A stretch of 64,000 nt of DNA from Meloidogyne chitwoodi (lineage: Eukaryota; Nematoda; Chromadorea; Rhabditida; Meloidogynidae), in the NCBI GenBank assembly GCA_015183035.1, contig JACZZP010000011.1, positions 2,046,001 through 2,110,000 of the forward strand. The letters are read 5' to 3'. The notes beneath the pieces are model-generated. The model saw only the letters and a program-made list of their open reading frames with translations. It ran no database searches and had not been told where the DNA came from. A program made the translations under genes and the position numbers. Numbering within the stretch: the stretch's first letter is position 1; each line of letters starts with the position of its first letter. Positions 28,401-43,400 of this stretch are shown piece after piece.

Positions 28401-31400
28401 GGCCAATTCATCATCCTTCTTTTTAGCGGCCAATTCATCAATTTTCTTTTTAGCTGCCAATTCATCAATTTTCTTTTTAGCGGCCAATTCATCATCTTTC
28501 TTTTTAGCGGCCAATTCATCATCCTTTTTAGCGGCCAATTCATCATCCTTCTTTTTAGCGGGTATTTCTTCAATTTTCTTTTTAGCGGCCAATTCATCAT
28601 CCTTCTTTTTAGCGGCCAATTCATCATCCTTCTTTTTAGCGGCCAATTCATCAATTTTCTTTTTAGCGGCCAATTCATCATCTTTCTTTTTAGCGGCCAA
28701 TTCATCAATTTTCTTTTTAGCGGCCAATTCATCATCTTTCTTTTTAGCGGCCAATTCATCAATTTTCTTTTTAGCGGCCAATTCATCATCCTTCTTTTTA
28801 GCGGCCAATTCATCATCCTTCTTTTTAGCGGCCAATTCATCATCCTTCTTTTTAGCTGCCAATTCATCAATTTTCTTTTTAGCGGCCAATTCATCATCTT
28901 TCTTTTTAGCGGCCAATTCATCATCCTTTTTAGCGGCCAATTCATCATCCTTCTTTTTAGCGGGTATTTCTTCAATTTTCTTTTTAGCGGCCAATTCATC
29001 ATCTTTCTTTTTAGCGGCCAATTCATCATCCTTCTTTTTAGCGGCCAATTCATCATCCTTCTTTTTAGCGGCCAATTCATCATCCTTCTTTTTAGCGGCC
29101 AATTCATCATCCTTCTTTTTAGCGGCCAATTCATCAATTTTCTTTTTAGCTGCCAATTCATCAATTTTCTTTTTAGCGGCCAATTCATCATCCTTCTTTT
29201 TAGCGGGTATTTCTTCAATTTTCTTTTTAGCGGCCAATTCATCATCTTTCTTTTTAGCGGCCAATTCATCAATTTTCTTTTTAGCGGCCAATTCATCATC
29301 TTTCTTTTTAGCGGCCAATTCATCATCCTTCTTTTTAGCGGCCAATTCATCATCCTTCTTTTTAGCGGCCAATTCATCAATTTTCTTTTTAGCTGCCAAT
29401 TCATCAATTTTCTTTTTAGCGGCCAATTCATCATCCTTCTTTTTAGCGGCCAATTCATCAATTTTCTTTTTAGCGGCCAATTCATCATCCTTCTTTTTAG
29501 CGGCCAATTCATCATCCTTCTTTTTAGCGGCCAATTCATCATCCTTCTTTTTAGCGGCCAATTCATCATCCTTCTTTTTAGCGGCCAATTCATCATCCTT
29601 CTTTTTAGCGGCCAATTCATCATCCTTCTTTTTAGCGGCCAATTCATCAATTTTCTTTTTAGCGGCCAATTCATCATCTTTCTTTTTAGCGGCCAATTCA
29701 TCAATTTTCTTTTTAGCGGCCAATTCATCATCTTTCTTTTTAGCGGCCAATTCATCAATTTTCTTTTTAGCGGCCAATTCATCATCCTTCTTTTTAGCGG
29801 CCAATTCATCATCCTTCTTTTTAGCGGCCAATTCATCATCCTTCTTTTTAGCGGCCAATTCATCATCCTTCTTTTTAGCGGCCAATTCATCATCCTTCTT
29901 TTTAGCGGCCAATTCATCAATTTTCTTTTTAGCTGCCAATTCATCAATTTTCTTTTTAGCGGCCAATTCATCATCTTTCTTTTTAGCGGCCAATTCATCA
30001 TCCTTTTTAGCGGCCAATTCATCAATTTTCTTTTTAGCGGGTATTTCTTCAATTTTCTTTTTAGCGGCCAATTCATCATCCTTCTTTTTAGCGGGTATTT
30101 CTTCAATTTTCTTTTTAGCGGCCAATTCATCTTTCTTTTTAGCGGCCAATTCATCAATTTTCTTTTTAGCGGGTATTTCTTCAATTTTCTTTTTAGCGGC
30201 CAATTCATCATCCTTCTTTTTAGCGGGTATTTCTTCAATTTTCTTTTTAGCTGCCATTTCATCATCTTTCTTTTTAGCGGGTATTTCTTCAATTTTCTTT
30301 TTAGCGGCCAATTCATCAATTTTCTTTTTAGCGGGTATTTCTTCAATTTTCTTTTTAGCGGCCAATTCATCATCCTTCTTTTTAGCGGGTATTTCTTCAA
30401 TTTTCTTTTTAGCTGCCATTTCATCATCTTTCTTTTTAGCGGGTATTTCTTCAATTTTCTTTTTAGCGGCCAATTCATCATCCTTCTTTTTAGCGGCCAA
30501 TTCATCATCCTTCTTTTTAGCGGCCAATTCATCATCCTTCTTTTTAGCGGCCAATTCATCAATTTTCTTTTTAGCTGCCAATTCATCAATTTTCTTTTTA
30601 GCGGCCAATTCATCATCTTTCTTTTTAGCGGCCAATTCATCATCCTTTTTAGCGGCCAATTCATCAATTTTCTTTTTAGCGGGTATTTCTTCAATTTTCT
30701 TTTTAGCGGCCAATTCATCATCCTTCTTTTTAGCGGGTATTTCTTCAATTTTCTTTTTAGCGGCCAATTCATCATCCTTTTTAGCGGCCAATTCATCATC
30801 CTTCTTTTTAGCGGCCAATTCATCAATTTTCTTTTTAGCGGCCAATTCATCATCCTTCTTTTTAGCGGCCAATTCATCATCCTTCTTTTTAGCGGCCAAT
30901 TCATCAATTTTCTTTTTAGCTGCCAATTCATCAATTTTCTTTTTAGCGGCCAATTCATCATCTTTCTTTTTAGCGGCCAATTCATCATCCTTTTTAGCGG
31001 CCAATTCATCAATTTTCTTTTTAGCGGCCAATTCATCATCCTTCTTTTTAGCGGCCAATTCATCATCCTTCTTTTTAGCGGCCAATTCATCATCCTTCTT
31101 TTTAGCGGCCAATTCATCATCCTTCTTTTTAGCGGCCAATTCATCATCCTTCTTTTTAGCGGCCAATTCATCATCCTTCTTTTTAGCGGCCAATTCATCA
31201 ATTTTCTTTTTAGCTGCCAATTCATCAATTTTCTTTTTAGCGGCCAATTCATCATCTTTCTTTTTAGCGGCCAATTCATCATCCTTTTTAGCGGCCAATT
31301 CATCAATTTTCTTTTTAGCGGGTATTTCTTCAATTTTCTTTTTAGCGGCCAATTCATCATCCTTCTTTTTAGCGGGTATTTCTTCAATTTTCTTTTTAGC

Positions 31401-34400
31401 GGCCAATTCATCATCTTTCTTTTTAGCGGCCAATTCATCAATTTTCTTTTTAGCGGCCAATTCATCATCTTTCTTTTTAGCGGCCAATTCATCATCCTTC
31501 TTTTTAGTGGCCAATTCATCAATTTTCTTTTTAGCGGCCAATTCATCATCCTTCTTTTTAGCGGCCAATTCATCATCCTTCTTTTTAGCGGCCAATTCAT
31601 CAATTTTCTTTTTAGCGGCCAATTCATCATCTTTCTTTTTAGCGGCCAATTCATCAATTTTCTTTTTAGCGGCCAATTCATCATCTTTCTTTTTAGCGGC
31701 CAATTCATCAATTTTCTTTTTAGCGGCCAATTCATCATCCTTCTTTTTAGCGGCCAATTCATCATCCTTCTTTTTAGCGGCCAATTCATCATCCTTCTTT
31801 TTAGCGGCCAATTCATCATCCTTCTTTTTAGCGGCCAATTCATCATCCTTCTTTTTAGCGGCCAATTCATCAATTTTCTTTTTAGCTGCCAATTCATCAA
31901 TTTTCTTTTTAGCGGCCAATTCATCATCTTTCTTTTTAGCGGCCAATTCATCATCCTTTTTAGCGGCCAATTCATCAATTTTCTTTTTAGCGGGTATTTC
32001 TTCAATTTTCTTTTTAGCGGCCAATTCATCATCCTTCTTTTTAGCGGGTATTTCTTCAATTTTCTTTTTAGCGGCCAATTCATCTTTCTTTTTAGCGGCC
32101 AATTCATCAATTTTCTTTTTAGCGGGTATTTCTTCAATTTTCTTTTTAGCGGCCAATTCATCATCCTTCTTTTTAGCGGGTATTTCTTCAATTTTCTTTT
32201 TAGCTGCCATTTCATCATCTTTCTTTTTAGCGGGTATTTCTTCAATTTTCTTTTTAGCGGCCAATTCATCATCCTTCTTTTTAGCGGGTATTTCTTCAAT
32301 TTTCTTTTTAGCGGCCAATTCATCATCCTTTTTAGCGGCCAATTCATCATCCTTCTTTTTAGCGGCCAATTCATCAATTTTCTTTTTAGCGGCCAATTCA
32401 TCATCCTTCTTTTTAGCGGCCAATTCATCAATTTTCTTTTTAGCGGCCATTTCTTCATCTTTCATTTTAGCGGCCAATTCATCAATTTTCTTTTTAGCGG
32501 GTATTTCTTCAATTTTCTTTTTAGCGGCCAATTCATCATCCTTCTTTTTAGCGGGTATTTCTTCAATTTTCTTTTTAGCGGCCATTTCATCATCTTTCTT
32601 TTTAGCGGGTATTTCTTCAATTTTCTTTTTAGCGGCCAATTCATCATCCTTCTTTTTAGCGGGTATTTCTTCAATTTTCTTTTTAGCGGCCAATTCATCA
32701 CCCTTTTTAGCGGCCAATTCATCATCCTTCTTTTTAGCGGCCAATTCATCAATTTTCTTTTTAGCGGCCAATTCATCATCCTTCTTTTTAGCGGCCAATT
32801 CATCAATTTTCTTTTTAGCGGGTATTTCTTCAATTTTCTTTTTAGCGGCCATTTCTTCATCTTTCTTTTTAGCGGCCAATTCATCAATTTTCTTTTTAGC
32901 GGGTATTTCTTCAATTTTCTTTTTAGCGGCCAATTCATCATCCTTCTTTTTAGCGGGTATTTCTTCAATTTTCTTTTTAGCGGCCAATTCATCATCCTTT
33001 TTAGCGGCCAATTCATCATCCTTCTTTTTAGCGGCCAATTCATCAATTTTCTTTTTAGCGGCCAATTCATCATCCTTCTTTTTAGCGGCCAATTCATCAA
33101 TTTTCTTTTTAGCTGCCAATCCATCAATTTTCTTTTTAGCGGCCAATTCATCAATTTTCTTTTTAGCGGCCAATTCATCATCCTTCTTTTTAGCGGCCAA
33201 TTCATCAATTTTCTTTTTAGCGGGTATTTCTTCAATTTTCTTTTTAGCGGCCAATTCATCATCCTTCTTTTTAGCGGGTATTTCTTCAATTTTCTTTTTA
33301 GCGGCCATTTCTTCATCTTTCTTTTTAGCGGCCAATTCATCAATTTTATTTTTAGCGGGTATTTCTTCAATTTTCTTTTTAGCGGCCAATTCATCATCCT
33401 TCTTTTTAGCGGGTATTTCTTCAATTTTCTTTTTAGCGGCCAATTCATCAATTTTCTTTTTAGCGGCCAATTCATCATCTTTCTTTTTAGCGGCCAATTC
33501 ATCAATTTTCTTTTTAGCGGCCAATTCATCATCCTTCTTTTTAGCGGCCAATTCATCAATTTTCTTTTTAGCGGGTATTTCTTCAATTTTCTTTTTAGCG
33601 GCCAATTCATCATCCTTCTTTTTAGTGGCCAATTCATCAATTTTCTTTTTAGCGGCCAATTCATCATCCTTCTTTTTAGCGGCCAATTCATCATCCTTCT
33701 TTTTAGCGGCCAATTCATCATCCTTCTTTTTAGCGGCCAATTCATCATCCTTCTTTTTAGCGGCCAATTCATCATCCTTCTTTTTAGCGGCCAATTCATC
33801 ATCCTTCTTTTTAGCGGGTATTTCTTCAATTTTCTTTTTAGTGGCCAATTCATCATCCTTCTTTTTAGCGGCCAATTCATCAATTTTCTTTTTAGCGGCC
33901 AATTCATCATCCTTCTTTTTAGCGGCAAATTCATCATCTTTCTTTTTAGCGGCCAATTCATCATCCTTCTTTTTAGCGGCCAATTCATCATCCTTCTTTT
34001 TAGCGGCCAATTCATCATCCTTCTTTTTAGCGGCCAATTCATCAATTTTCTTTTTAGCGGCCAATTCATCATCTTTCTTTTTAGCGGCCAATTCATCATC
34101 CTTCTTTTTAGCGGCCAATTCATCATCCTTCTTTTTAGCGGCCAATTCATCATCCTTCTTTTTAGCGGCCAATTCATCATCCTTCTTTTTAGCGGCCAAT
34201 TCATCATCCTTCTTTTTAGCGGCCAATTCATCATCCTTCTTTTTAGCGGCCAATTCATCAATTTTCTTTTTAGCTGCCAATTCATCAATTTTCTTTTTAG
34301 CGGCCAATTCATCATCTTTCTTTTTAGCGGCCAATTCATCATCCTTTTTAGCGGCCAATTCATCAATTTTCTTTTTAGCGGGTATTTCTTCAATTTTCTT

Positions 34401-37400
34401 TTTAGCGGCCAATTCATCATCCTTCTTTTTAGCGGGTATTTCTTCAATTTTCTTTTTAGCGGCCAATTCATCATCTTTCTTTTTAGCTGCCAATTCATCA
34501 ATTTTCTTTTTAGCGGCCAATTCATCATCTTTCTTTTTAGCGGCCAATTCATCATCCTTTTTAGCGGCCAATTCATCAATTTTCTTTTTAGCGGCCAATT
34601 CATCATCCTTCTTTTTAGCGGCCAATTCATCATCCTTCTTTTTAGCGGCCAATTCATCATCCTTCTTTTTAGCGGCCAATTCATCATCCTTCTTTTTAGC
34701 GGCCAATTCATCATCCTTCTTTTTAGCGGCCAATTCATCATCCTTCTTTTTAGCGGCCAATTCATCAATTTTCTTTTTAGCTGCCAATTCATCAATTTTC
34801 TTTTTAGCGGCCAATTCATCATCTTTCTTTTTAGCGGCCAATTCATCATCCTTTTTAGCGGCCAATTCATCAATTTTCTTTTTAGCGGGTATTTCTTCAA
34901 TTTTCTTTTTAGCGGCCAATTCATCATCCTTCTTTTTAGCGGGTATTTCTTCAATTTTCTTTTTAGCGGCCAATTCATCATCTTTCTTTTTAGCGGCCAA
35001 TTCATCAATTTTCTTTTTAGCGGCCAATTCATCATCTTTCTTTTTAGCGGCCAATTCATCATCCTTCTTTTTAGTGGCCAATTCATCAATTTTCTTTTTA
35101 GCGGCCAATTCATCATCCTTCTTTTTAGCGGCCAATTCATCATCCTTCTTTTTAGCGGCCAATTCATCAATTTTCTTTTTAGCGGCCAATTCATCATCTT
35201 TCTTTTTAGCGGCCAATTCATCAATTTTCTTTTTAGCGGCCAATTCATCATCTTTCTTTTTAGCGGCCAATTCATCAATTTTCTTTTTAGCGGCCAATTC
35301 ATCATCCTTCTTTTTAGCGGCCAATTCATCATCCTTCTTTTTAGCGGCCAATTCATCATCCTTCTTTTTAGCGGCCAATTCATCATCCTTCTTTTTAGCG
35401 GCCAATTCATCATCCTTCTTTTTAGCGGCCAATTCATCAATTTTCTTTTTAGCTGCCAATTCATCAATTTTCTTTTTAGCGGCCAATTCATCATCTTTCT
35501 TTTTAGCGGCCAATTCATCATCCTTTTTAGCGGCCAATTCATCAATTTTCTTTTTAGCGGGTATTTCTTCAATTTTCTTTTTAGCGGCCAATTCATCATC
35601 CTTCTTTTTAGCGGGTATTTCTTCAATTTTCTTTTTAGCGGCCAATTCATCTTTCTTTTTAGCGGCCAATTCATCAATTTTCTTTTTAGCGGGTATTTCT
35701 TCAATTTTCTTTTTAGCGGCCAATTCATCAATTTTCTTTTTAGCGGGTATTTCTTCAATTTTCTTTTTAGCGGCCAATTCATCATCCTTCTTTTTAGCGG
35801 CCAATTCATCATCCTTCTTTTTAGCGGCCAATTCATCATCCTTCTTTTTAGTGGCCAATTCATCAATTTTCTTTTTAGCGGCCAATTCATCATCCTTCTT
35901 TTTAGCGGCCAATTCATCATCCTTCTTTTTAGTGGCCAATTCATCAATTTTCTTTTTAGCGGCCAATTCATCATCCTTCTTTTTAGCGGCCAATTCATCA
36001 TCCTTCTTTTTAGCGGCCAATTCATCAATTTTCTTTTTAGCTGCCAATTCATCAATTTTCTTTTTAGCGGCCAATTCATCAATTTTCTTTTTAGCGGCAA
36101 TTTCTTCATCTTTCTTTTTAGCGGCCAATTCATCATCCTTCTTTTTAGCGGCCAATTCATCTTCTTTCTTTTTAGCGGCCAATTCATCATCCTTCTTTTT
36201 AGTGGCCAATTCATCAATTTTCTTTTTAGCGGCCAATTCATCATCCTTCTTTTTAGCGGCCAATTCATCATCCTTTTTAGCGGCCAATTCATCATCCTTC
36301 TTTTTAGCGGCCAATTCATCTTCTTTCTTTTTAGCGGCCAATTCATCAATTTTCTTTTTAGCGGCCAATTCATCATCCTTCTTTTTAGCGGCCAATTCAT
36401 CTTCTTTCTTTTTAGCGGCCAATTCATCATCCTTCTTTTTAGTGGCCAATTCATCAATTTTCTTTTTAGCGGCCAATTCATCATCCTTCTTTTTAGCGGC
36501 CAATTCATCATCCTTCTTTTTAGCGGCCATTTCTTCATCTTTCTTTTTAGCGGGTATTTCTTCAATTTTCTTTTTAGCGGCCAATTCATCAATTTTCTTT
36601 TTAGCGGCAATTTCTTCATCTTTCTTTTTAGCGGCCAATTCATCATCCTTCTTTTTAGCGGCCAATTCATCTTCTTTCTTTTTAGCGGCCAATTCATCAT
36701 CCTTCTTTTTAGCGGCCAATTCATCATCCTTCTTTTTAGCGGCCATTTCTTCATCTTTCTTTTTAGCGGGTATTTCTTCAATTTTCTTTTTAGCGGCCAA
36801 TTCATCAATTTTCTTTTTAGCGGCAATTTCTTCATCTTTCTTTTTAGCGGCCAATTCATCATCCTTCTTTTTAGCGGCCAATTCATCTTCTTTCTTTTTA
36901 GCGGCCAATTCATCAATTTTCTTTTTAGCGGCCAATTCATCATCCTTCTTTTTAGCAGCCAATTCATCATCCTTCTTTTTAGCGGCCAATTCATCAATTT
37001 TCTTTTTAGCGGCCAATTCATCATCCTTCTTTTTAGCGGCCAATTCATCTTCTTTCTTTTTAGCGGCCAATTCATCAATTTTCTTTTTAGCGGCCAATTC
37101 ATCATCCTTCTTTTTAGCGGCCAATTCATCATCCTTCTTTTTAGCGGCCAATTCATCAATTTTCTTTTTAGCGGGTATTTCTTCAATTTTCTTTTTAGCG
37201 GCCAATTCATCAATTTTCTTTTTAGCGGCCAATTCATCATCCTTCTTTTTAGTGGCCAATTCATCAATTTTCTTTTTAGCGGCCAATTCATCATCCTTCT
37301 TTTTAGCGGCCAATTCATCATCCTTCTTTTTAGCGGCCATTTCTTCATCTTTCTTTTTAGCGGGTATTTCTTCAATTTTCTTTTTAGCGGCCAATTCATC

Positions 37401-40400
37401 AATTTTCTTTTTAGCGGCAATTTCTTCATCTTTCTTTTTAGCGGCCAATTCATCATCCTTCTTTTTAGCGGCCAATTCATCATCCTTCTTTTTAGCGGCC
37501 ATTTCTTCATCTTTCTTTTTAGCGGGTATTTCTTCAATTTTCTTTTTAGCGGCCAATTCATCAATTTTCTTTTTAGCGGCAATTTCTTCATCTTTCTTTT
37601 TAGCGGCCAATTCATCATCCTTCTTTTTAGCGGCCAATTCATCTTCTTTCTTTTTAGCGGCCAATTCATCAATTTTCTTTTTAGCGGCCAATTCATCATC
37701 CTTCTTTTTAGCAGCCAATTCATCATCCTTCTTTTTAGCGGCCAATTCATCAATTTTCTTTTTAGCGGCCAATTCATCATCCTTCTTTTTAGCGGCCAAT
37801 TCATCTTCTTTCTTTTTAGCGGCCAATTCATCAATTTTCTTTTTAGCGGCCAATTCATCATCCTTCTTTTTAGCGGCCAATTCATCATCCTTCTTTTTAG
37901 CGGCCAATTCATCAATTTTCTTTTTAGCGGGTATTTCTTCAATTTTCTTTTTAGCGGCCAATTCATCAATTTTCTTTTTAGCGGCAATTTCTTCATCTTT
38001 CTTTTTAGCGGCCAATTCATCATCCTTCTTTTTAGCGGCCAATTCATCATCCTTCTTTTTAGCGGCCAATTCATCATCCTTCTTTTTAGTGGCCAATTCA
38101 TCAATTTTCTTTTTAGCGGCCAATTCATCATCCTTCTTTTTAGCGGCCAATTCATCATCCTTCTTTTTAGTGGCCAATTCATCAATTTTCTTTTTAGCGG
38201 CCAATTCATCATCCTTCTTTTTAGCGGCCAATTCATCATCCTTCTTTTTAGCGGCCAATTCATCAATTTTCTTTTTAGCTGCCAATTCATCAATTTTCTT
38301 TTTAGCGGCCAATTCATCATCTTTCTTTTTAGCGGCCAATTCATCAATTTTCTTTTTAGCGGCCAATTCATCATCCTTCTTTTTAGTGGCCAATTCATCA
38401 ATTTTCTTTTTAGCGGCCAATTCATCATCCTTCTTTTTAGCGGCCAATTCATCATCCTTCTTTTTAGCGGGTATTTCTTCAATTTTCTTTTTAGCGGCCA
38501 ATTCATCTTCTTTCTTTTTAGCGGCCATTTCTTCATCTTTCTTTTTAGCGGCCAATTCATCATCCTTCTTTTTAGCGGCCAATTCATCTTCTTTCTTTTT
38601 AGCGGCCAATTCATCAATTTTCTTTTTAGCGGCCAATTCATCATCCTTCTTTTTAGCGGCCATTTCTTCATCTTTCTTTTTAGCGGGTATTTCTTCAATT
38701 TTCTTTTTAGCGGCCAATTCATCAATTTTCTTTTTAGCGGCAATTTCTTCATCTTTCTTTTTAGCGGCCAATTCATCATCCTTCTTTTTAGCGGCCAATT
38801 CATCTTCTTTCTTTTTAGCGGCCAATTCATCATCCTTCTTTTTAGTGGCCAATTCATCAATTTTCTTTTTAGCGGCCAATTCATCATCCTTCTTTTTAGC
38901 GGCCAATTCATCATCCTTCTTTTTAGCGGCCATTTCTTCATCTTTCTTTTTAGCGGGTATTTCTTCAATTTTCTTTTTAGCGGCCAATTCATCAATTTTC
39001 TTTTTAGCGGCAATTTCTTCATCTTTCTTTTTAGCGGCCAATTCATCATCCTTCTTTTTAGCGGCCAATTCATCTTCTTTCTTTTTAGCGGCCAATTCAT
39101 CAATTTTCTTTTTAGCGGCCAATTCATCATCCTTCTTTTTAGCAGCCAATTCATCATCCTTCTTTTTAGCGGCCAATTCATCAATTTTCTTTTTAGCGGC
39201 CAATTCATCATCCTTCTTTTTAGCGGCCAATTCATCATCCTTCTTTTTAGCGGCCAATTCATCAATTTTCTTTTTAGCGGGTATTTCTTCAATTTTCTTT
39301 TTAGCGGCCAATTCATCAATTTTCTTTTTAGCGGCAATTTCTTCATCTTTCTTTTTAGCGGCCAATTCATCATCCTTCTTTTTAGCGGCCAATTCATCTT
39401 CTTTCTTTTTAGCGGCCAATTCATCATCCTTCTTTTTAGTGGCCAATTCATCAATTTTCTTTTTAGCGGCCAATTCATCATCCTTCTTTTTAGCGGCCAA
39501 TTCATCATCCTTCTTTTTAGCGGCCAATTCATCATCCTTCTTTTTAGTGGCCAATTCATCAATTTTCTTTTTAGCGGGTATTTCTTCAATTTTCTTTTTA
39601 GCGGCCAATTCATCATCCTTCTTTTTAGCGGCCAATTCATCATCCTTCTTTTTAGCGGCCAATTCATCAATTTTCTTTTTAGCGGGTATTTCTTCAATTT
39701 TCTTTTTAGCGGCCAATTCATCAATTTTCTTTTTAGCGGCAATTTCTTCATCTTTCTTTTTAGCGGCCAATTCATCATCCTTCTTTTTAGCGGCCATTTC
39801 TTCATCTTTCTTTTTAGCGGGTATTTCTTCAATTTTCTTTTTAGCGGCCAATTCATCAATTTTCTTTTTAGCGGCAATTTCTTCATCTTTCTTTTTAGCG
39901 GCCAATTCATCATCCTTCTTTTTAGCGGCCAATTCATCTTCTTTCTTTTTAGCGGCCAATTCATCTTCTTTCTTTTTAGCGGCCAATTCATCATCCTTCT
40001 TTTTAGTGGCCAATTCATCAATTTTCTTTTTAGCGGCCAATTCATCATCCTTCTTTTTAGCGGCCAATTCATCATCCTTCTTTTTAGCGGCCAATTCATC
40101 ATCCTTCTTTTTAGTGGCCAATTCATCAATTTTCTTTTTAGCGGGTATTTCTTCAATTTTCTTTTTAGCGGCCAATTCATCATCCTTCTTTTTAGCGGCC
40201 AATTCATCATCCTTCTTTTTAGCGGCCAATTCATCAATTTTCTTTTTAGCGGGTATTTCTTCAATTTTCTTTTTAGCGGCCAATTCATCAATTTTCTTTT
40301 TAGCGGCAATTTCTTCATCTTTCTTTTTAGCGGCCAATTCATCATCCTTCTTTTTAGCGGCCAATTCATCTTCTTTCTTTTTAGCGGCCAATTCATCATC

Positions 40401-43400
40401 CTTCTTTTTAGTGGCCAATTCATCAATTTTCTTTTTAGCGGCCAATTCATCATCCTTCTTTTTAGCGGCCAATTCATCATCCTTCTTTTTAGCGGCCAAT
40501 TCATCATCCTTCTTTTTAGTGGCCAATTCATCAATTTTCTTTTTAGCGGCCAATTCATCATCCTTCTTTTTAGCGGCCAATTCATCATCCTTCTTTTTAG
40601 CGGCCAATTCATCAATTTTCTTTTTAGCGGGTATTTCTTCAATTTTCTTTTTAGCGGCCAATTCATCATCCTTCTTTTTAGCGGCCAATTCATCATCCTT
40701 CTTTTTAGCGGCCAATTCATCAATTTTCTTTTTAGCGGGTATTTCTTCAATTTTCTTTTTAGCGGCCAATTCATCAATTTTCTTTTTAGCGGCAATTTCT
40801 TCATCTTTCTTTTTAGCGGCCAATTCATCATCCTTCTTTTTAGCGGCCAATTCATCTTCTTTCTTTTTAGCAGCCAATTCATCATCCTTCTTTTTAGTGG
40901 CCAATTCATCAATTTTCTTTTTAGCGGCAATTTCTTCATCTTTCTTTTTAGCGGCCAATTCATCATCCTTCTTTTTAGCGGCAATTTCTTCATCTTTCTT
41001 TTTAGCGGCCAATTCATCATCCTTCTTTTTAGCGGCCAATTCATCTTCTTTCTTTTTAGCGGCCAATTCATCATCCTTCTTTTTAGTGGCCAATTCATCA
41101 ATTTTCTTTTTAGCGGCCAATTCATCATCCTTCTTTTTAGCGGCCAATTCATCATCCTTCTTTTTAGCGGCCAATTCATCATCCTTCTTTTTAGTGGCCA
41201 ATTCATCAATTTTCTTTTTAGCGGCCAATTCATCATCCTTCTTTTTAGCGGCCAATTCATCATCCTTCTTTTTAGCGGCCAATTCATCAATTTTCTTTTT
41301 AGCGGGTATTTCTTCAATTTTCTTTTTAGCGGCCAATTCATCATCCTTCTTTTTAGCGGCCAATTCATCATCCTTCTTTTTAGCGGCCAATTCATCAATT
41401 TTCTTTTTAGCGGGTATTTCTTCAATTTTCTTTTTAGCGGCCAATTCATCAATTTTCTTTTTAGCGGCAATTTCTTCATCTTTCTTTTTAGCGGCCAATT
41501 CATCATCCTTCTTTTTAACGGCCAATTCATCTTCTTTCTTTTTAGCAGCCAATTCATCATCCTTCTTTTTAGTGGCCAATTCATCAATTTTCTTTTTAGC
41601 GGCAATTTCTTCATCTTTCTTTTTAGCGGCCAATTCATCATCCTTCTTTTTAGCGGCCAATTCATCTTCTTTCTTTTTAGCGGCCAATTCATCAATTTTC
41701 TTTTTAGCGGCCAATTCATCATCCTTCTTTTTAGCAGCCAATTCATCATCCTTCTTTTTAGCGGCCAATTCATCAATTTTCTTTTTAGCGGCCAATTCAT
41801 CATCCTTCTTTTTAGCGGCCAATTCATCATCCTTCTTTTTAGCGGCCAATTCATCAATTTTCTTTTTAGCGGGTATTTCTTCAATTTTCTTTTTAGCGGC
41901 CAATTCATCAATTTTCTTTTTAGCGGCAATTTCTTCATCTTTCTTTTTAGCGGCCAATTCATCATCCTTCTTTTTAGCGGCCAATTCATCTTCTTTCTTT
42001 TTAGCGGCCAATTCATCATCCTTCTTTTTAGTGGCCAATTCATCAATTTTCTTTTTAGCGGCCAATTCATCATCCTTCTTTTTAGCGGCCAATTCATCAT
42101 CCTTCTTTTTAGCGGCCAATTCATCATCCTTCTTTTTAGTGGCCAATTCATCAATTTTCTTTTTAGCGGCCAATTCATCATCCTTCTTTTTAGCGGCCAA
42201 TTCATCATCCTTCTTTTTAGCGGCCAATTCATCAATTTTCTTTTTAGCGGGTATTTCTTCAATTTTCTTTTTAGCGGCCAATTCATCAATTTTCTTTTTA
42301 GCGGCAATTTCTTCATCTTTCTTTTTAGCGGCCAATTCATCATCCTTCTTTTTAGCGGCCAATTCATCTTCTTTCTTTTTAGCGGCCAATTCATCATCCT
42401 TCTTTTTAGTGGCCAATTCATCAATTTTCTTTTTAGCGGCCAATTCATCATCCTTCTTTTTAGCGGCCAATTCATCATCCTTCTTTTTAGCGGCCAATTC
42501 ATCATCCTTCTTTTTAGTGGCCAATTCATCAATTTTCTTTTTAGCGGCCAATTCATCATCCTTCTTTTTAGCGGCCAATTCATCATCCTTCTTTTTAGTA
42601 GCCAATTCATCAATTTTCTTTTTAGCGGCCAATTCATCATCCTTCTTTTTAGCGGCCAATTCATCTTCTTTCTTTTTAGCGGCCAATTCATCAATTTTCT
42701 TTTTAGCGGCCAATTCATCATCCTTCTTTTTAGCAGCCAATTCATCATCCTTCTTTTTAGCGGCCAATTCATCAATTTTCTTTTTAGCGGCCAATTCATC
42801 ATCCTTCTTTTTAGCGGCCAATTCATCTTCTTTCTTTTTAGCGGCCAATTCATCAATTTTCTTTTTAGCGGCCAATTCATCATCCTTCTTTTTAGCGGCC
42901 AATTCATCATCCTTCTTTTTAGCGGCCAATTCATCAATTTTCTTTTTAGCGGGTATTTCTTCAATTTTCTTTTTAGCGGCCAATTCATCAATTTTCTTTT
43001 TAGCGGCAATTTCTTCATCTTTCTTTTTAGCGGCCAATTCATCATCCTTCTTTTTAGCGGCCAATTCATCTTCTTTCTTTTTAGCGGCCAATTCATCATC
43101 CTTCTTTTTAGTGGCCAATTCATCAATTTTCTTTTTAGCGGCCAATTCATCATCCTTCTTTTTAGCGGCCAATTCATCATCCTTCTTTTTAGCGGCCAAT
43201 TCATCATCCTTCTTTTTAGTGGCCAATTCATCAATTTTCTTTTTAGCGGCCAATTCATCATCCTTCTTTTTAGCGGCCAATTCATCATCCTTCTTTTTAG
43301 CGGCCAATTCATCAATTTTCTTTTTAGCTGCCAATTCATCAATTTTATTTTTAGCGGCCAATTCATCATCTTTCTTTTTAGCGGCCAATTCATCAATTTT

